Under the pieces are notes generated by a model. It was not told where the DNA came from and did no database searches. It saw nothing but the letters and a program-made list of their open reading frames with translations. A stretch of DNA of 64,000 nucleotides, from the NCBI RefSeq assembly GCF_000346465.2, contig NC_034014.1, positions 6,268,507 to 6,332,506 on the forward strand. The letters run 5' to 3'. Positions 11,030-24,164 of this stretch are shown piece after piece. This stretch comes from Prunus persica. Its lineage: Eukaryota; Streptophyta; Magnoliopsida; Rosales; Rosaceae. The position numbers and the translations under genes were made by a program. Position 1 is the stretch's first letter. The number at the start of each line of letters is the position of its first letter.

Positions 11030-12830
11030 GCGAGTATAAATTATAATATGTGAATTTTGTTTTTTATTGAATTTTTTTTCTAAAAAATACATGTAGTAAA
11101 CGAGAGAAATACGTGCATATGTGTATAATACATTATTAAACATGAAAGTGCTAAAATCTTTATATGAATAATAACTCTGAAAAAGTAAAAAAAATCAAAA
11201 GGAGACAATAAAAACTTGAGTAATGGCCTAATAGTAATGGATTGGGCTCTTGGGATATGGGGAAATTTAACTAGGAAATGGAAACAATTTCACAAAAGAC
11301 TTAATAAATAGAAATTAGTTATTTTGTGGTCTTTTCCTTTAATTTCTTTTATATTAAATAATAATCGAAATATAATTACTAATTAAAGTAATTCAAAAAG
11401 TCTAAGATATTCCTTAATTACACATATTAAATTAAAGAAGTATGCCGGCCAAAAAATAAAAAGTAAAGAAACTAATTTGATATTTTAAAAATAAAATAAA
11501 AAGCCTCTCTCGATGGAAGTACATCGGCACAAGTCTATGCCGGTGAAATTTGCGGGATTAAATTTTCTTTTAAAACAATATAGTCGTGTGACTATACTAT
11601 TTATGTATAAAAAATGGACACGCCCAATACATAAGTGCCATGTCTCAAACTAGTAAAGCCGGCGGCTATACTATTTAAAAAAATTTAGGAAAAACGAGTA
11701 TAGCCGGATGACATTCAAAAAAATCTAGTATAGCCATGCGGCTGTACTATTTATATATATATAAAGACCGCCAGCGGCTATGCGCCACGTGTCAACAAGT
11801 AAAGTAGGGGGGCTATACTATATTCTTTATTAAAAAAAAAAAAAAAGACAAAACGTATAGCCGGGCTATACTATTTTATAAGAAAAAAAATAATTAGGAA
11901 AAAATTAGGATAGTCGTACGGTTATACCATTTTTTTATATAATATATATTATTTTTCATCAATAATATGTGAGAATTATGTGTATAATACTTGAATATTG
12001 CTTATCTTATTGAAATTTTTGTAAAAAAATACATGTATTAAACATGAGAAATACGTGTGCACGTGTATAATACATTATTAAACGTGAAAGTACTAAAATC
12101 TTTATATTGGTAATAACTTCGGAAAAGTAAAAAATCAAAAGGAGATCATAGAGACTCGAGTAATGGGCTAATAGTAATGGATTGGGCTCTTGGGCAATGG
12201 GAAAGTTTAATTAGGACACCCAAACGATTTCACAAAAGACTTAATAAATAGAAATTAATTATTTTGTGGACTTTTCCTTTAATTTCTTTCATATTAAATA
12301 ATAATCAAAATATAATTACTAATTAGAGTAATTCAAAAAGGCTAAAATATTCCTTAATCACATATATTAAATTAAAGAAGTAGGCCGTTCAAAAATTAAA
12401 AAGTAAAGAAACTAATTTGATATATTTAAAATTAATATATAAAAAATCTCTCTCGTCGAAAGTACGTCGGCACAGGTCTATGCCGGCGAAATTTGTGGGA
12501 TTAAATTTTTTTTAAACAGTATAGCCGTGCGGTTATACTGTTTATGTATAATAAAAATGGATACACCCAACACATAGGTTCGACATGTCAAACAAGTAAA
12601 GTTGGTACTTTATACTATTTTAAAAAAATTAGGAAACACGAGTACAGCCATGCGGCTGTACGGTATCTAATGCTATTAAAAGATTTGTATGCATTCGAAA
12701 GGTATAGCCGTGCGGCTATATGAATAAAATATTCGTATAAATTCAAAGAGTATAGCCGTCCGGTAATATATTAAAATATTTTAATATATTCAAGGGTATA
12801 GCCGATCGGCGATACTCTTTATTTTTAAAT
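11030..12830. repeat. Tandem ~0.9-kb repeat packed with TATAGCCG palindromes
   Basis: Two direct units of roughly 920 bp (about 11030-11950 and 11950-12830) share long stretches such as AATGGATTGGGCTCTTGGG (near 11237 and 12177). Within them sits a family of short inverted repeats built on TATAGCCG and CGGCTATA: near 11579, 11659, 11729, 11854 (GTATAGCCGGGCTATAC, a perfect 17-mer inverted repeat around one base), 11908, 12519, 12642 (GTACAGCC-ATGC-GGCTGTAC), 12699, 12748 and 12796. Arms often carry paired changes. No coding sequence is visible and I do not recognise the family. Confidence 0.75.
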
Positions 12831-12929
12831 GTTTGATTAGATTTCCTGTTTGTTTTGTCACTGCTTGATTTTCAATTCAAGTCTTTTGTAGAAAACCATT
12901 GGCTTTGGTTTCCCCTCTTCTAGGGAAAC

Positions 12930-13121
12930 TCAGGTCTTTAGATTTGTTATATATAAGTCCTTCTTCTTGTGCGAAATGGTTTTGAGCAGCTCCCGGAAAT
13001 GAGGCAGTGGGCATGAGTGTGGAACTTCAGAACAGAGTTCTGCAAAGTCCATCTCCTTGGTAGAAAAGCCAAATGATATATGATCTCTGCATGCTGGTAG
13101 GTTTTTAACAGTCACTGGCAA
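12930..13121 (-). other. Unrecognised possible gene fragment
   Basis: A 63-codon minus-strand frame encodes VKNLPACRDHISFGFSTKEM followed by a mixed-composition stretch ending KKKDLYITNLKT. Composition is protein-like and less AT-rich than the surroundings. It lies between repeat units, as the ABC1 fragment does on the other side. I do not recognise the family. It may be a captured exon or chance. Confidence 0.25.
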
Positions 13122-13129
13122 CTGTGAAC

Positions 13130-13630
13130 CAGTGGCGGACCCAGAAATTTTTTAGCGGAGGTGCAAAATTGATTAAGTATGAAAAATGGTTTTTCGGAAT
13201 AATCATTTTCTCAAGATAATTTTTGGCGGCTTTTATTCCTTACACATCAAATAATAAAACTTGATTTTATGGGATTTTAGTATGAAGTATATATTGACTT
13301 AATGAGCTATCATTTTTAGCCTAAATCATATTTTGCACTAAAACCGATTTTTCATATTTTGATTTGGTAGGAATTGGATTTTCTAGTATTTTTATTTGAA
13401 TCCAAATGGGGGGTACTTTCTTATTGACATTGTAAACTTAAGTAAATGGAGTAATATAAAAATAAATTAAAGTAAAAAGACAAAGACATTTACTTAAATG
13501 TTGAAAATGGAAATAAGATAATCTGTACACCAGTTAAGCAAATGGGCAGTTTGAAGCACCTACAATGGTTTTTTCGACGAAGGGAGGTGCAGCTGCACCT
13601 CCTTGCGCCTTAATGGATCCGCCTCTACTG
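13130..13630 (+). mobile_element. Non-autonomous CAGTGGCGG-ended element (501 bp)
   Basis: Starts CAGTGGCGGACCC and ends GGATCCGCCTCTACTG, giving imperfect terminal inverted repeats. TGAAC flanks it at 13125-13129 and 13631-13635; this is shorter than the 8 bp expected for hAT, so the superfamily is uncertain. Ends of this type are shared by the two hAT MITEs at 18394 and 43164. No coding capacity is visible. Confidence 0.7.
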
Positions 13631-14314
13631 TGAACTGAATCATTCTTCCTTTTTGAGAGTGAAAGAAATGTTGCCGATACACTAAATGAGCTTTTCTGAT
13701 GTCGAACGAAGGTACGCGTGCAGGATCATGCATAGCCATTGAACCTAACTTTCTTCAAGTCTTGCTACCTTGACAATTAGTGTGACCTGAACTCTATATA
13801 TATATCATCTTCCCATCAGGATGTGAAAGCACATTTCTAAAGATTTCTTTTTCACAGTAACCTACAAAGTGAGTTGGAGCTTAAGGCACATTGTTAGAAT
13901 TTGTTCTATCCATCTAAGTTCTTAACAATTCTTGGAAATGGGTGGCATGGGAGAAAGATAGAAACCTACTTGGCAGTTGGTGTTGGAGAAGTATCAATTT
14001 TCATTATGATAATGATTTTTGGGAATCATAGGACTTTCTTTCTGCTGCTACATACTATCCTGCAATAGGGTACGTAACATCATGATTATACTTAAAAGGA
14101 TAATAAATTAAAGACATCAAAAAAACATCTAAAGTCTCAATCTCAATACAGTAATAAATTAACATGCTAAAAGCAAAACTAAAGCGGACAAAAACAACAC
14201 TTAAACTACTAGCTCACATTACCACAATTAATTATAAGCCCAAACAAAGCCCACAAACCCAACATAACCGAAACCCTAAATCAACCCATGAGCCTAAATG
14301 AAAAAGGGAATTTT
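13631..14314. other. Intergenic, nothing recognised
   Basis: AT-rich sequence without coding signal, known RNA gene or clear repeat structure. Confidence 0.5.
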
Positions 14315-14980
14315 ATGCTAGCAACTTTCTCTCTATCATTCTCTTTTGAATATTCTCCATTCTTTTCATGACATGTGTCAATTTCCTTACACTTAAAACA
14401 ATGTCATTAATGCATCACACAAGCTACTTTTTGTTTTTCAAATTTACTCTTATTAAATATATTGGATTTTTTTTTTTGTTTCCTTCATTTATCCTTTTTT
14501 TAAAAAAAATAACTACTGTACCACCTTGTTAAAAAATTAATAAGAAAAAATGTGAATTTTTTTTTTTTTTTGAAAAAAAAACACACAAAAGAATTTAGAC
14601 CTCTATTGATTGATACTTAACCATGTTCGAAGGATGATTCTTTTGCACTAATCTAAAACAATCAAACTTGTCTAAGGTGGAAACTTAGATAAGGCGGAAA
14701 CTGCACATATGATGTTTACATAGTCATTGTCAATGACCAATAGAAACAATGAGAAAATAGGAGTTTCATTTCTCTAGAGAAAAAAACAAAAACACTGACT
14801 TTTTTTTTTAAATTTAATTTTTTAACAAGGTTGTTGTAAAATTAATACATTTAATAAGGGTAAATTTTGAAAATAAAAAGTATCTTGTATGATTCATTAA
14901 TGACATTGTTTTAAGTATAAGGAAATTAACACATGTCATAAGAAAAATAGAGAAAATTAAAGAGAATATTGCTAACATTT
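14315..14980. mobile_element. Long-arm foldback MITE
   Basis: The left arm from TGCTAGCAACTTTCTC (about 14316) and the reverse complement of the right arm ending GCTAAC (about 14976) match over some 150 bases. Shared parts include TGACATGTGT and TTAAAACAATGTCATTAATG. The centre is AT-rich and non-coding. Long arms would fit a Mutator-like foldback element, but I could not find a clean 9-base target duplication. Confidence 0.7.
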
Positions 14981-15599
14981 CTCAAACGAAAATATTAAAA
15001 AATCGATATTGTTCGTCTCCCAGGTAATAAATCAAATAGTATTTCCCCCCAACAATAAGGAAGCTTATTGCACGTGGACGACTGTGGCTGACATACATTA
15101 CAAACCTTTCGTCATCAAATGGCTGAAACTACTAAAGCCCAAAAATGCATCAATTGATTGACAGTGAGGATTTGTCCTCAGGCGTATGGTTTTGGTCAAA
15201 CTGTTGTTGACAGGTGTCTTCTTGTTTGGTTGAACCATAATTTGTTTTCTCTATTTCAGGCCTGGATCGAATTATACCAATTCTATTTGTGGTACGATTT
15301 TTTTTTTTTTAAATTTTATTTTATAATAAGCGATAAAATATTAATGATGTGAAAAGTTAATACAAGAAGTCTGAACTTGTATCTAGACAACAATTTTTTT
15401 TTTTTTTTTGGGGATAAAATGTGGGCTAATAAATCACCATTTTTATTCTAAACTAAAATTACCAACTACAATGATTTTATAATAATAGACTTAAAAAATA
15501 AGGAACTAGAATTTGAGTTTTTGGTACAAGTTACGTATTAAACTTTAAAAACATCCACTTTTTTTATTTTATAAACAAACTTTTACTGCCTTGCCAATA

Positions 15600-15670
15600 T
15601 GTCTTCGGCCTGCATATCTCTGATGCATGGGTAAATGCTATTAACCATTTGAGCTATAAGGACCTTCTAA
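15600..15670 (-). repeat. SINE-like (tRNA-derived) fragment
   Basis: The minus strand reads GGTCCTTATAGCTCAAATGG, then TTAATAGCATTTACCCATGC, similar to the better copy at 15835-15960. It has an A-box-like TAGCTCAAATGG. The B-box part is decayed. Confidence 0.4.
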
Positions 15671-15834
15671 ATTTATTTATTTTCTAAATTTATTTATTTA
15701 TTTCTAATGCAAACATAAGTATTTAAGCAAGGCATAAATTTAACTAAATTCATGCATTTTAAATCACAAATTCCAAAAATAACTCGAATTGATCAAGGAC
15801 CATTTCATAGAGTGGCACACTACCTTTACTTTGT

Positions 15835-15960
15835 TAGATTTTTTTTTTCATTTCTCTTTCATATAATTGATATTGACGCAAGGGGAAATCGAATGTAAAA
15901 CCTCTAGTGCATGGATAAAAATGCTACTAACCACTTGAGCTATAAGTCCATTGCTATTGT
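15835..15960 (-). repeat. SINE-like element with pol III A and B box-like motifs
   Basis: On the minus strand, GGACTTATAGCTCAAGTGG (A box-like TAGCTCAAGTGG) is followed about 40 bases later by TTTTACATTCGATTTCCCC (B box-like, compare GGTTCGANTCC). That spacing is as in tRNA-derived SINEs. Not a tRNA gene: no cloverleaf can be drawn. Confidence 0.5.
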
Positions 15961-15969
15961 ACCAATTGG

Positions 15970-16845
15970 TGTCCAAAAATTAGAAAAATCATGGTGCATG
16001 TCAGAGTATTGTACCAACTCGAAAGGGAATCATCCCGATAACAAAAGGGTAATTGCAATTCGGCCATGATCCGCTCTCTTGCAATCCCTATATGTGGGTG
16101 AGTTGAATTCACTTATAAAATTTTGTAGCTCAACTCGATTGGGTTCTAATGATAGTTTTGGAATGTAATTAGGTGCACTTACATATATTTACATTATTTT
16201 GAAATATAGTTGGTCAAAATAATAAGTTGGCTTAACTTATGTAAAGGTTGGGTCCAAATAGAGACTACCAAAACAAAATGACCAAACCCATAATCACAAG
16301 GTGTTTTTTTTTTTTGGGGGTCAAAATCAAGTTTCATTAATAAAAAGTCAATGGCAATTACATCATAGAGAAACTCAAAAAATTGAGTTCAAACAAATTC
16401 AATTGAAAAAACTCACTAAAATAGTAAAACTCAAAATAGGCATAACACTTATAACTGGCATAAAGTCAAAGTCCAAAACTGATATAAACTCAGATCCCAA
16501 AATTAACATAAAGCCAGAGCCAACCAAAAACATAAAGGCAAAAAACCCACAAATAGCAAATGTCCATAATACACAAAGCCCACAAAATACAACACTGCTT
16601 TAAGAAACCCTAAAACAAATAACATATATGTGTTGCTCAATCCAACAACCACAAAATTGTGCAACCAAACTAAGTCGACAACCACCAAAGAGAAACCAGC
16701 AACCAATGGAAAATGATGATGGGCAAGCCACCCACACTACGAATGCAACAAACAACACTACTATAATCCAAGCAATAAGTGCTATTTGCACTTTAAGGGC
16801 ATCACAACAAGTAACAAATTGTAACATCAGTTAGAGTCTCCGTTA
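15970..16845. other. Intergenic, nothing recognised
   Basis: A Lys/Gln-rich plus-strand open frame at 16301-16603 and minus-strand frames over it reflect A-rich sequence, not a gene family I know. Confidence 0.5.
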
Positions 16846-16854
16846 TTGTTACTA

Positions 16855-18269
16855 GGGTTAATTACTGTAAACGTCCTTGAACTATGGCCCCAGTTGCAAT
16901 TGGGTCTGTGAACTAAATTTTGAGGCAATGTACTCCTTTAATTAGGCAATCAGTTGCAATTAGGTCCTGCCGTAACAGATACCGTCGAAATTGACCATGT
17001 GAGTGTCACGTGATCTTCTTGTTCTGGGTATATTCGACTTTTCATCGTTTTGAACAAAACAAAATCCAATTCAGCTTGGAGAGAGAGGGAATTAAAACCC
17101 ATCAAGTTGAAGATGAAAACCCAGATGCTATTTCAACACTAGAAGAAACAAAAAAGAAAAAACTCAAATTCTTCTTCTCAACCACCAAGTACCAAATTTC
17201 CTTTTTTTTTTATATTTAAAATAATGATCTTCTTTAGAAAATAAAGGCAGAAAAAAAAATTAAAAAAAGGAAAAAGGGGAGCATTATTGAGATCCATACG
17301 GTCAGTCAATTTTCAAGCCCGGAACTCGCTTGCTTTCTTCAAAGACCGGGCTTTGATGATTGCAGCAACAACGAATATGATGAAGCACAAAAGCAACGAA
17401 TAGCAACAGTAAGGGACCCTTTGACATGTGGGTGGTGGGTGCCATTGGCAACCCCATCTTTGCACGGAACCAAATAGGGACTGCAGAGATCAAGATTGCC
17501 CAGAAAGGAAGTGTAATTGAAGTAACTGAACTGACTAGTACCTAGAACCAAACCCAAAATATTGTTCTAGGAAAAGTCCACAGATGTCAAGCTCTGCGTT
17601 GTGGATATGGACGAAGGGATGCTACCCACCAGATGGTTTCTCGAGAGGTTGAGGTAATTCAATATCCGCATGTCTGTAATCTCCTTCGGAATCTCGTCGG
17701 CGAGCTCGTTTCGGTTGAGATCGACAAAATTCAGGAGCTTGCATTGGCTGATTTCGGGTGCGATCGGACCCACAAACCTCACCGAATTTGAATAACGACA
17801 GAGGACGTGGAGTCGCAGTCACTATGGCAATCATCGGGTGGGCAGGGTGCACGAGTTTCCGCCGTCGCTGAGCATTGGAGTTGGGTATGGGGAAGGGGAG
17901 GTTAGGATGGGGGTTGGGGAAGATGAGATGAGGTGCCTTTTTTTGGGTTTGGTGCGATTGTTCTTGTTCTAGTTTTTATTTTTTTGAATTTTTTGTTATT
18001 TTATTCTTTAATATATATTTGTTATTATTATTTTTTTGTTTTAATTACCTTTTCTTCAGCACAGTAAATAATTCTAGAAGAAGGAGCAGTTTATTCATGC
18101 TAATTGAAAAGACGCTTTTACCCCTAATTTTGACGGACAAATTGACAGATTTGGACGGTAGGACCTATTTGCAACTGTTTATCGAGTTAACGGATGAACT
18201 TGCTGAAAAAAAAAGTTCACAGACCCAATTGCAAATTGAGGTCAAATTTAAGAACGTCTACAGTAACCC
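16855..18269 (-). mobile_element. Pack-MULE carrying a receptor-kinase fragment
   Basis: A 1,415-bp element. The left end GGGTTAATTACTGTAAACGT and the reverse complement of the right end GGGTTACTGTAGACGTTC begin inverted repeats of about 150 bp, both holding TTGCAATTGGGTCTGTGAAC. Nine-base flanks TTGTTACTA (16846-16854) and TGGTTACTA (18270-18278) agree at eight positions. Long inverted repeats with 9-bp target duplications define Mutator-like elements. There is no transposase; instead the interior holds part of a leucine-rich-repeat receptor kinase, which makes this a Pack-MULE. Strand is given by the captured gene. Confidence 0.88.
17295..17805 (-). pseudogene. BAM/CLAVATA1-class LRR receptor-kinase fragment, captured
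   Basis: The minus strand encodes the end of an LRR ectodomain: VGPIAPEISQCKLLNFVDL, then IPKEITDMRILNYLNLSRNH, then SIPSSISTTQSLTSVDFS. After a stop and frame changes come GTSQFSYFNYTSFLGN, DLCSPYL, PCKDGVANGTH, a hydrophobic membrane segment and KARSLKKASEFRA. This order (last LRRs, capping motif, membrane segment, basic juxtamembrane stretch) matches BAM1-type kinases of the CLAVATA1 class, which perceive CLE peptides. The kinase domain is absent. Several frameshifts rule out a working protein. It lies inside the Pack-MULE and was presumably copied from a BAM gene elsewhere. Confidence 0.88.
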
Positions 18270-18393
18270 TGGTTACTACAAGAATAATGCTTTATATGCC
18301 TAGTAGCCTGTGAGTCCATATATTGTTTTAATTTTATTTTCAACTACAAAACAGTCAGTCATGTCACATCCTTATCAATTATCTTATAGTAAT

Positions 18394-18550
18394 CAGGGGC
18401 GGAACTATTCATAGGCCTGAGATGGCCTGGGCCCCCCATCATCTTCTAAACTCTTTGAATGTATAAAGAGTATAGCATAGATTGCACAAAAAATCCTATA
18501 GTTTTAAAGCTTGTGGGCCCCCCAAATATTAAACTCTACCTCCGTCACTG
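18394..18550 (+). mobile_element. hAT-type MITE (157 bp)
   Basis: Starts CAGGGGCGGAACTA, ends CCTCCGTCACTG, and is flanked on both sides by the same eight bases ATAGTAAT (18386-18393, 18551-18558). Eight-base target duplications and CAGGG-type ends are typical of hAT elements. Non-coding. Confidence 0.88.
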
Positions 18551-18559
18551 ATAGTAATA

Positions 18560-19800
18560 TCATTGATATGAAGCTCAAATATAAATGTGAAGCTATATAA
18601 TCAATCGGTAAATATGCTTCAAAGAAGAGAAGATAAAATGTCACCAAATCATATGCTTCAAATAAACATGGTTAAGTAGTTATTTTTAGTAGTTTATAAT
18701 GAATGTCTAAGCTTTTATTCTAGTAGTACAAGAATTCTCCTCCCATCTTGGAGAAACTTAGACATACCATATATGTCTTTGGCTCTTTGTTTATTGTTTT
18801 TTTTTAATACGAACGATAGTCTAAACTAAAACGTGAGAAATTTTTTCCACATACATACTATTAAGATATCATGTAGATTTGAACATGAGAGTCTATTGTT
18901 ACTTACGCTAGTGAGTACTGACCTTTTTTTCTTTTTTTTTCGGTTGATTTTCTGAATTTGAGAAGAAAAAAAAGTTGAGACTTCAAATTTGATGAGATTG
19001 AGTTGTGATTATTGACCTCAAATTTTATTCCAATCCAAACGTGTGAAGCGGTACACACAAGAGGCCAGGCGCCAGTGCGCGATTTCGGTCGTTGTCACGT
19101 GGTGTTGTCACCCAGCCATCAGGCATATCAACGTGGCATTTTATCATTCGTGTTCGGAGCGACGCATAACCAATAGTCAGCCAATCAGATTAAAGGAGTG
19201 ATATAAGGTACGTTGTTGTATTAGGTGGCCTTAGCATAATCCTAATGGAATCTTCCGAAGCCAAATGCGTTCACACTTGGGTAAAGTTAATTTTTCCGCT
19301 CGGATAAATTATTAACCACTTTAGAGTTTTGAAATGACCAAAGTGACCTTACATACATTATAGCTCATCACGACTCTTTCTTCTCCCATTTTTAGTAAGT
19401 GATTATTCTCCTCAAAACGGTTATCTTTTCTGGCATGTTTCATGTTTTCTATATTCTTCATTGCTTTCCTCCTTCCCCTATTATGTTATTTTTTTTTCGG
19501 GTTCGGTTACCTTTCTGTATGGAATAAAAATTTGTGAACTCTTTATAATATATATATATATATATAAAAAGATTATGATAATTTCAATTATCTCATGAAA
19601 AGACTGTTCCTAAACGGACCTAATATTTGTATATTTGTTTGTAGATTTTCTAAGTTGGTACTCTCATGATTCATGCTTCTCTAATTTGTGTTTATAGTAA
19701 CGTTTGGCATATTTGGTTGTTATTTTTAATCATAAAAAGGAAACATCTTACTGAAAAAATGTGAATAACAAAACATTTCCATGTGATCTTTTCGATAATA
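18560..19800. other. Intergenic, distal upstream of APX
   Basis: No gene seen. A G-box core CACGTG lies at 19096-19101 in a locally GC-richer patch (19070-19260) about 1.6 kb before the APX start; whether it acts on APX is unknown. A (TA)n run lies near 19547-19566. Confidence 0.45.
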
Positions 19801-19805
19801 TTTGC

Positions 19806-20031
19806 AAGAGTAATGCTACACTTATCATATTTGTATCTCATATTTCTATACCACATGATGTGATATGTCCATATCATACGTCATATCAATTAAATGAATG
19901 AAGTGTATTTTAATAAATAAAATTAGAAAAACAGAAACTATTATTTTACATGATGTAATATATACACATTAACAGCCACATCATATAATATGAAATTATG
20001 GTATAAAAATATAATAAGAGTAATATTTTTC
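19806..20031. mobile_element. Short foldback MITE
   Basis: The left part (AATGCTACACTTATCATATT) and the reverse complement of the right part (ATTACTCTTATTATATTTTT) align imperfectly into a hairpin with CACATGATGTG-like sequence inside each arm. Target duplication not determined. Confidence 0.45.
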
Positions 20032-20458
20032 TATTTACATTGAGCGCATTTTCTTTGTGGTCAAGACAATGAAATTACAACTGAACTCATTTTCAGACTT
20101 TCAAAAAAAAAACAAAAAAAAAAAAAAAAAAAACCAAAACCACGGGCGGCATCCACCGATTTTTCATTATGGCTTTTTCCAACTTGGACCAACGCACCAA
20201 GGGCATTTTGGTCAATACGCACGACAATCCGATCCAAATTCCTCAAAATGGACCTTTTTTCTGGTGGGCCCACTTATTTTTTTGCCATCCAGGAAAATCT
20301 GAAATTTTCCCCAAACACAAGGTCTTGACCGTTCGGGTCTCCTTAAATCAGCCACCAACCCCGCAATCACCACCGTACATCCAATTCCCTAAATAAATCT
20401 TGACCGTGAAAAACCGCAACACGAGCCAGCCACAAGATCAGAAAAAATCCAACGGCTC

Positions 20459-20609
20459 ATATAAAAGCACTAGAACCTTCTCTTCCTCCCAAACCCCCTA
20501 TATCTTCCCTTCTCAGCCTGAGAGCTTGTGCTCTACTCGTGCCACTCCATCACTAGGGTTTCGAAGCTCCCATTTCTCTCATCACTAACAACCAGCCTCT
20601 GTTTCCAAG
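20459..20609 (+). promoter_or_regulatory. APX core promoter and first 5' UTR exon
   Basis: TATAAAA at 20460-20466 is a good TATA box. CT-rich sequence follows, as is common in plant 5' UTRs. A GAACCTTC pair at 20473-20480 looks like part of a heat-shock element, known in cytosolic APX promoters, but it lies downstream of the TATA box and may be chance. The UTR exon ends at CCAAG, with a splice donor at 20610. Confidence 0.6.
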
Positions 20610-20759
20610 GTACGTGTCGAGCACTCTCACAGTCTAGCACATCGAAACGACCGCGTTTATAGAATGCCGATCCTCTGAAATTCGGATCTGAGCTCAGCTG
20701 AGCTGTTTGGTTTGATTTTGATCTGAGATTTTGTGTGAAATGTTGCAGAACCTTTGACC

Positions 20760-22857
<2,098 letters not shown>

Positions 22858-24164
22858 GCTGCGAGACTACAAGGATGATGCCAATGCCTGCGTGCTTTTG
22901 TTTTTTGGATGCCTCTTAGCTTTGGGGTTTTAGGCTGTTGGTATTTTTTTTCTATTGGGTTAGGGAAGTTGTGACTTCTGCTTCAGTTTGGAGAATTAAT
23001 ATGTTAAGTTGGATATAATGATGTGGTAATCATCCTTTAGATTAAATAATACTGGTATTTTTCTCTGCCTCAGATTGTTCATCTTTTGTGCCCTTGTTCG
23101 AATATGTGGCAGTATGGGCATTAATATATGAGCTATTATTAGCCCATGTTTGGCGAGTAGGACTGGATTCAATTATGAGAGAATTGTATTGCACTGAAAT
23201 ATGCCATTAATGGTCTAACAAGATTAGACACAATCCAATTCAAATTAATCCCAACAATATGATCACCCGATCTGATTAAACATAATTGAAATCACAATGT
23301 TTTTCAGTCATGCATTTGACTAGGATTATAAATCCTATCCAGCCGTATAATTCAGTTCACCAGAAGATTTGCTGGGATGCGTGTTTTATGTCTACTCTGG
23401 ACAAGTTCTGGTATAGTTGATTTGTGCGACTTTACTTCAGATTTTATTTGCGGGTCAACAACTAAAAGCAGCATGTTGGGGCGGCGGATGTTTGACGGCT
23501 TAATCGCTCAAGTACGTTCTCACGGAAAATTGCACGGTTTAGTTTTTGGTTTGTTGTTGACTAGTGTTTGGGTTGGGCTTTGTGCCATATCTCTGTTCCA
23601 AACCAACTCTTAATTGGTGATGCAAAATGGGTGTGTGTGATCACGTAAGTATTAAGGAATTTTTTGGGTACCCAATTCTTGTTTTATGCGTGTGTTTAGA
23701 TTAGTTCATAATTAAGCTAGCTCAAGTAATGTGGGCGAAGTTAGTGGAAAATAGCTTACTTGGTTGAGCTCTTCCACCTCTAAGCAAAGATTCGAAAACC
23801 TCAGACATTCAATAAATATTTGTGTGTAAGTAAACCCCTGTTATGGGTGAATGGGGAAATAAACCTTTTTTATTTTACTTTTGAGCAATTACAACAAATG
23901 AAATAATTCTAACTCGGAAAAAAAAACCTTTTTTATTCTACTTTTGAGTAATTACAACAAATTAAATAATTCTAACGCTTTAATCATTTTTTGGATCAAA
24001 CTACCTCTATGTTGAGCCAATTATTCGACCTTATAAATATACATGTTCAACTCAAAATGCATGGGTCTTTTTCATATGAAAAAAGAATGAGAATTATAAA
24101 GTTTGACTAAAACTCATGGCATGTTTTCTAATTCGTAATCAGAATTCATTTTCTTACAAATTAC
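22858..24164. other. APX 3' flank and intergenic DNA
   Basis: The first 200 bases are probably APX 3' UTR (T-rich). About 23140-23360 is AT-rich with GGATTATAAATCC-type inverted pieces and may be a decayed MITE. Near 23740-23830 a tRNA-like phrase (CTTGGTTGAGCTCTTCCACC) may be a SINE relic. No gene seen. Confidence 0.4.

Noticed and set aside
15600..15960. Possible tRNA genes from A and B box-like motifs
   Set aside because: No cloverleaf or anticodon arm can be formed; the pieces are SINE-like.
16301..16603. 100-codon Lys/Gln-rich frame
   Set aside because: A-rich composition explains it; no homologous family recognised and overlapping frames on the other strand are equally long.
20057..20396. 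Overlapping frames just upstream of APX
   Set aside because: Poly-A derived Lys run and promoter sequence; no family match and positioned directly before the TATA box.
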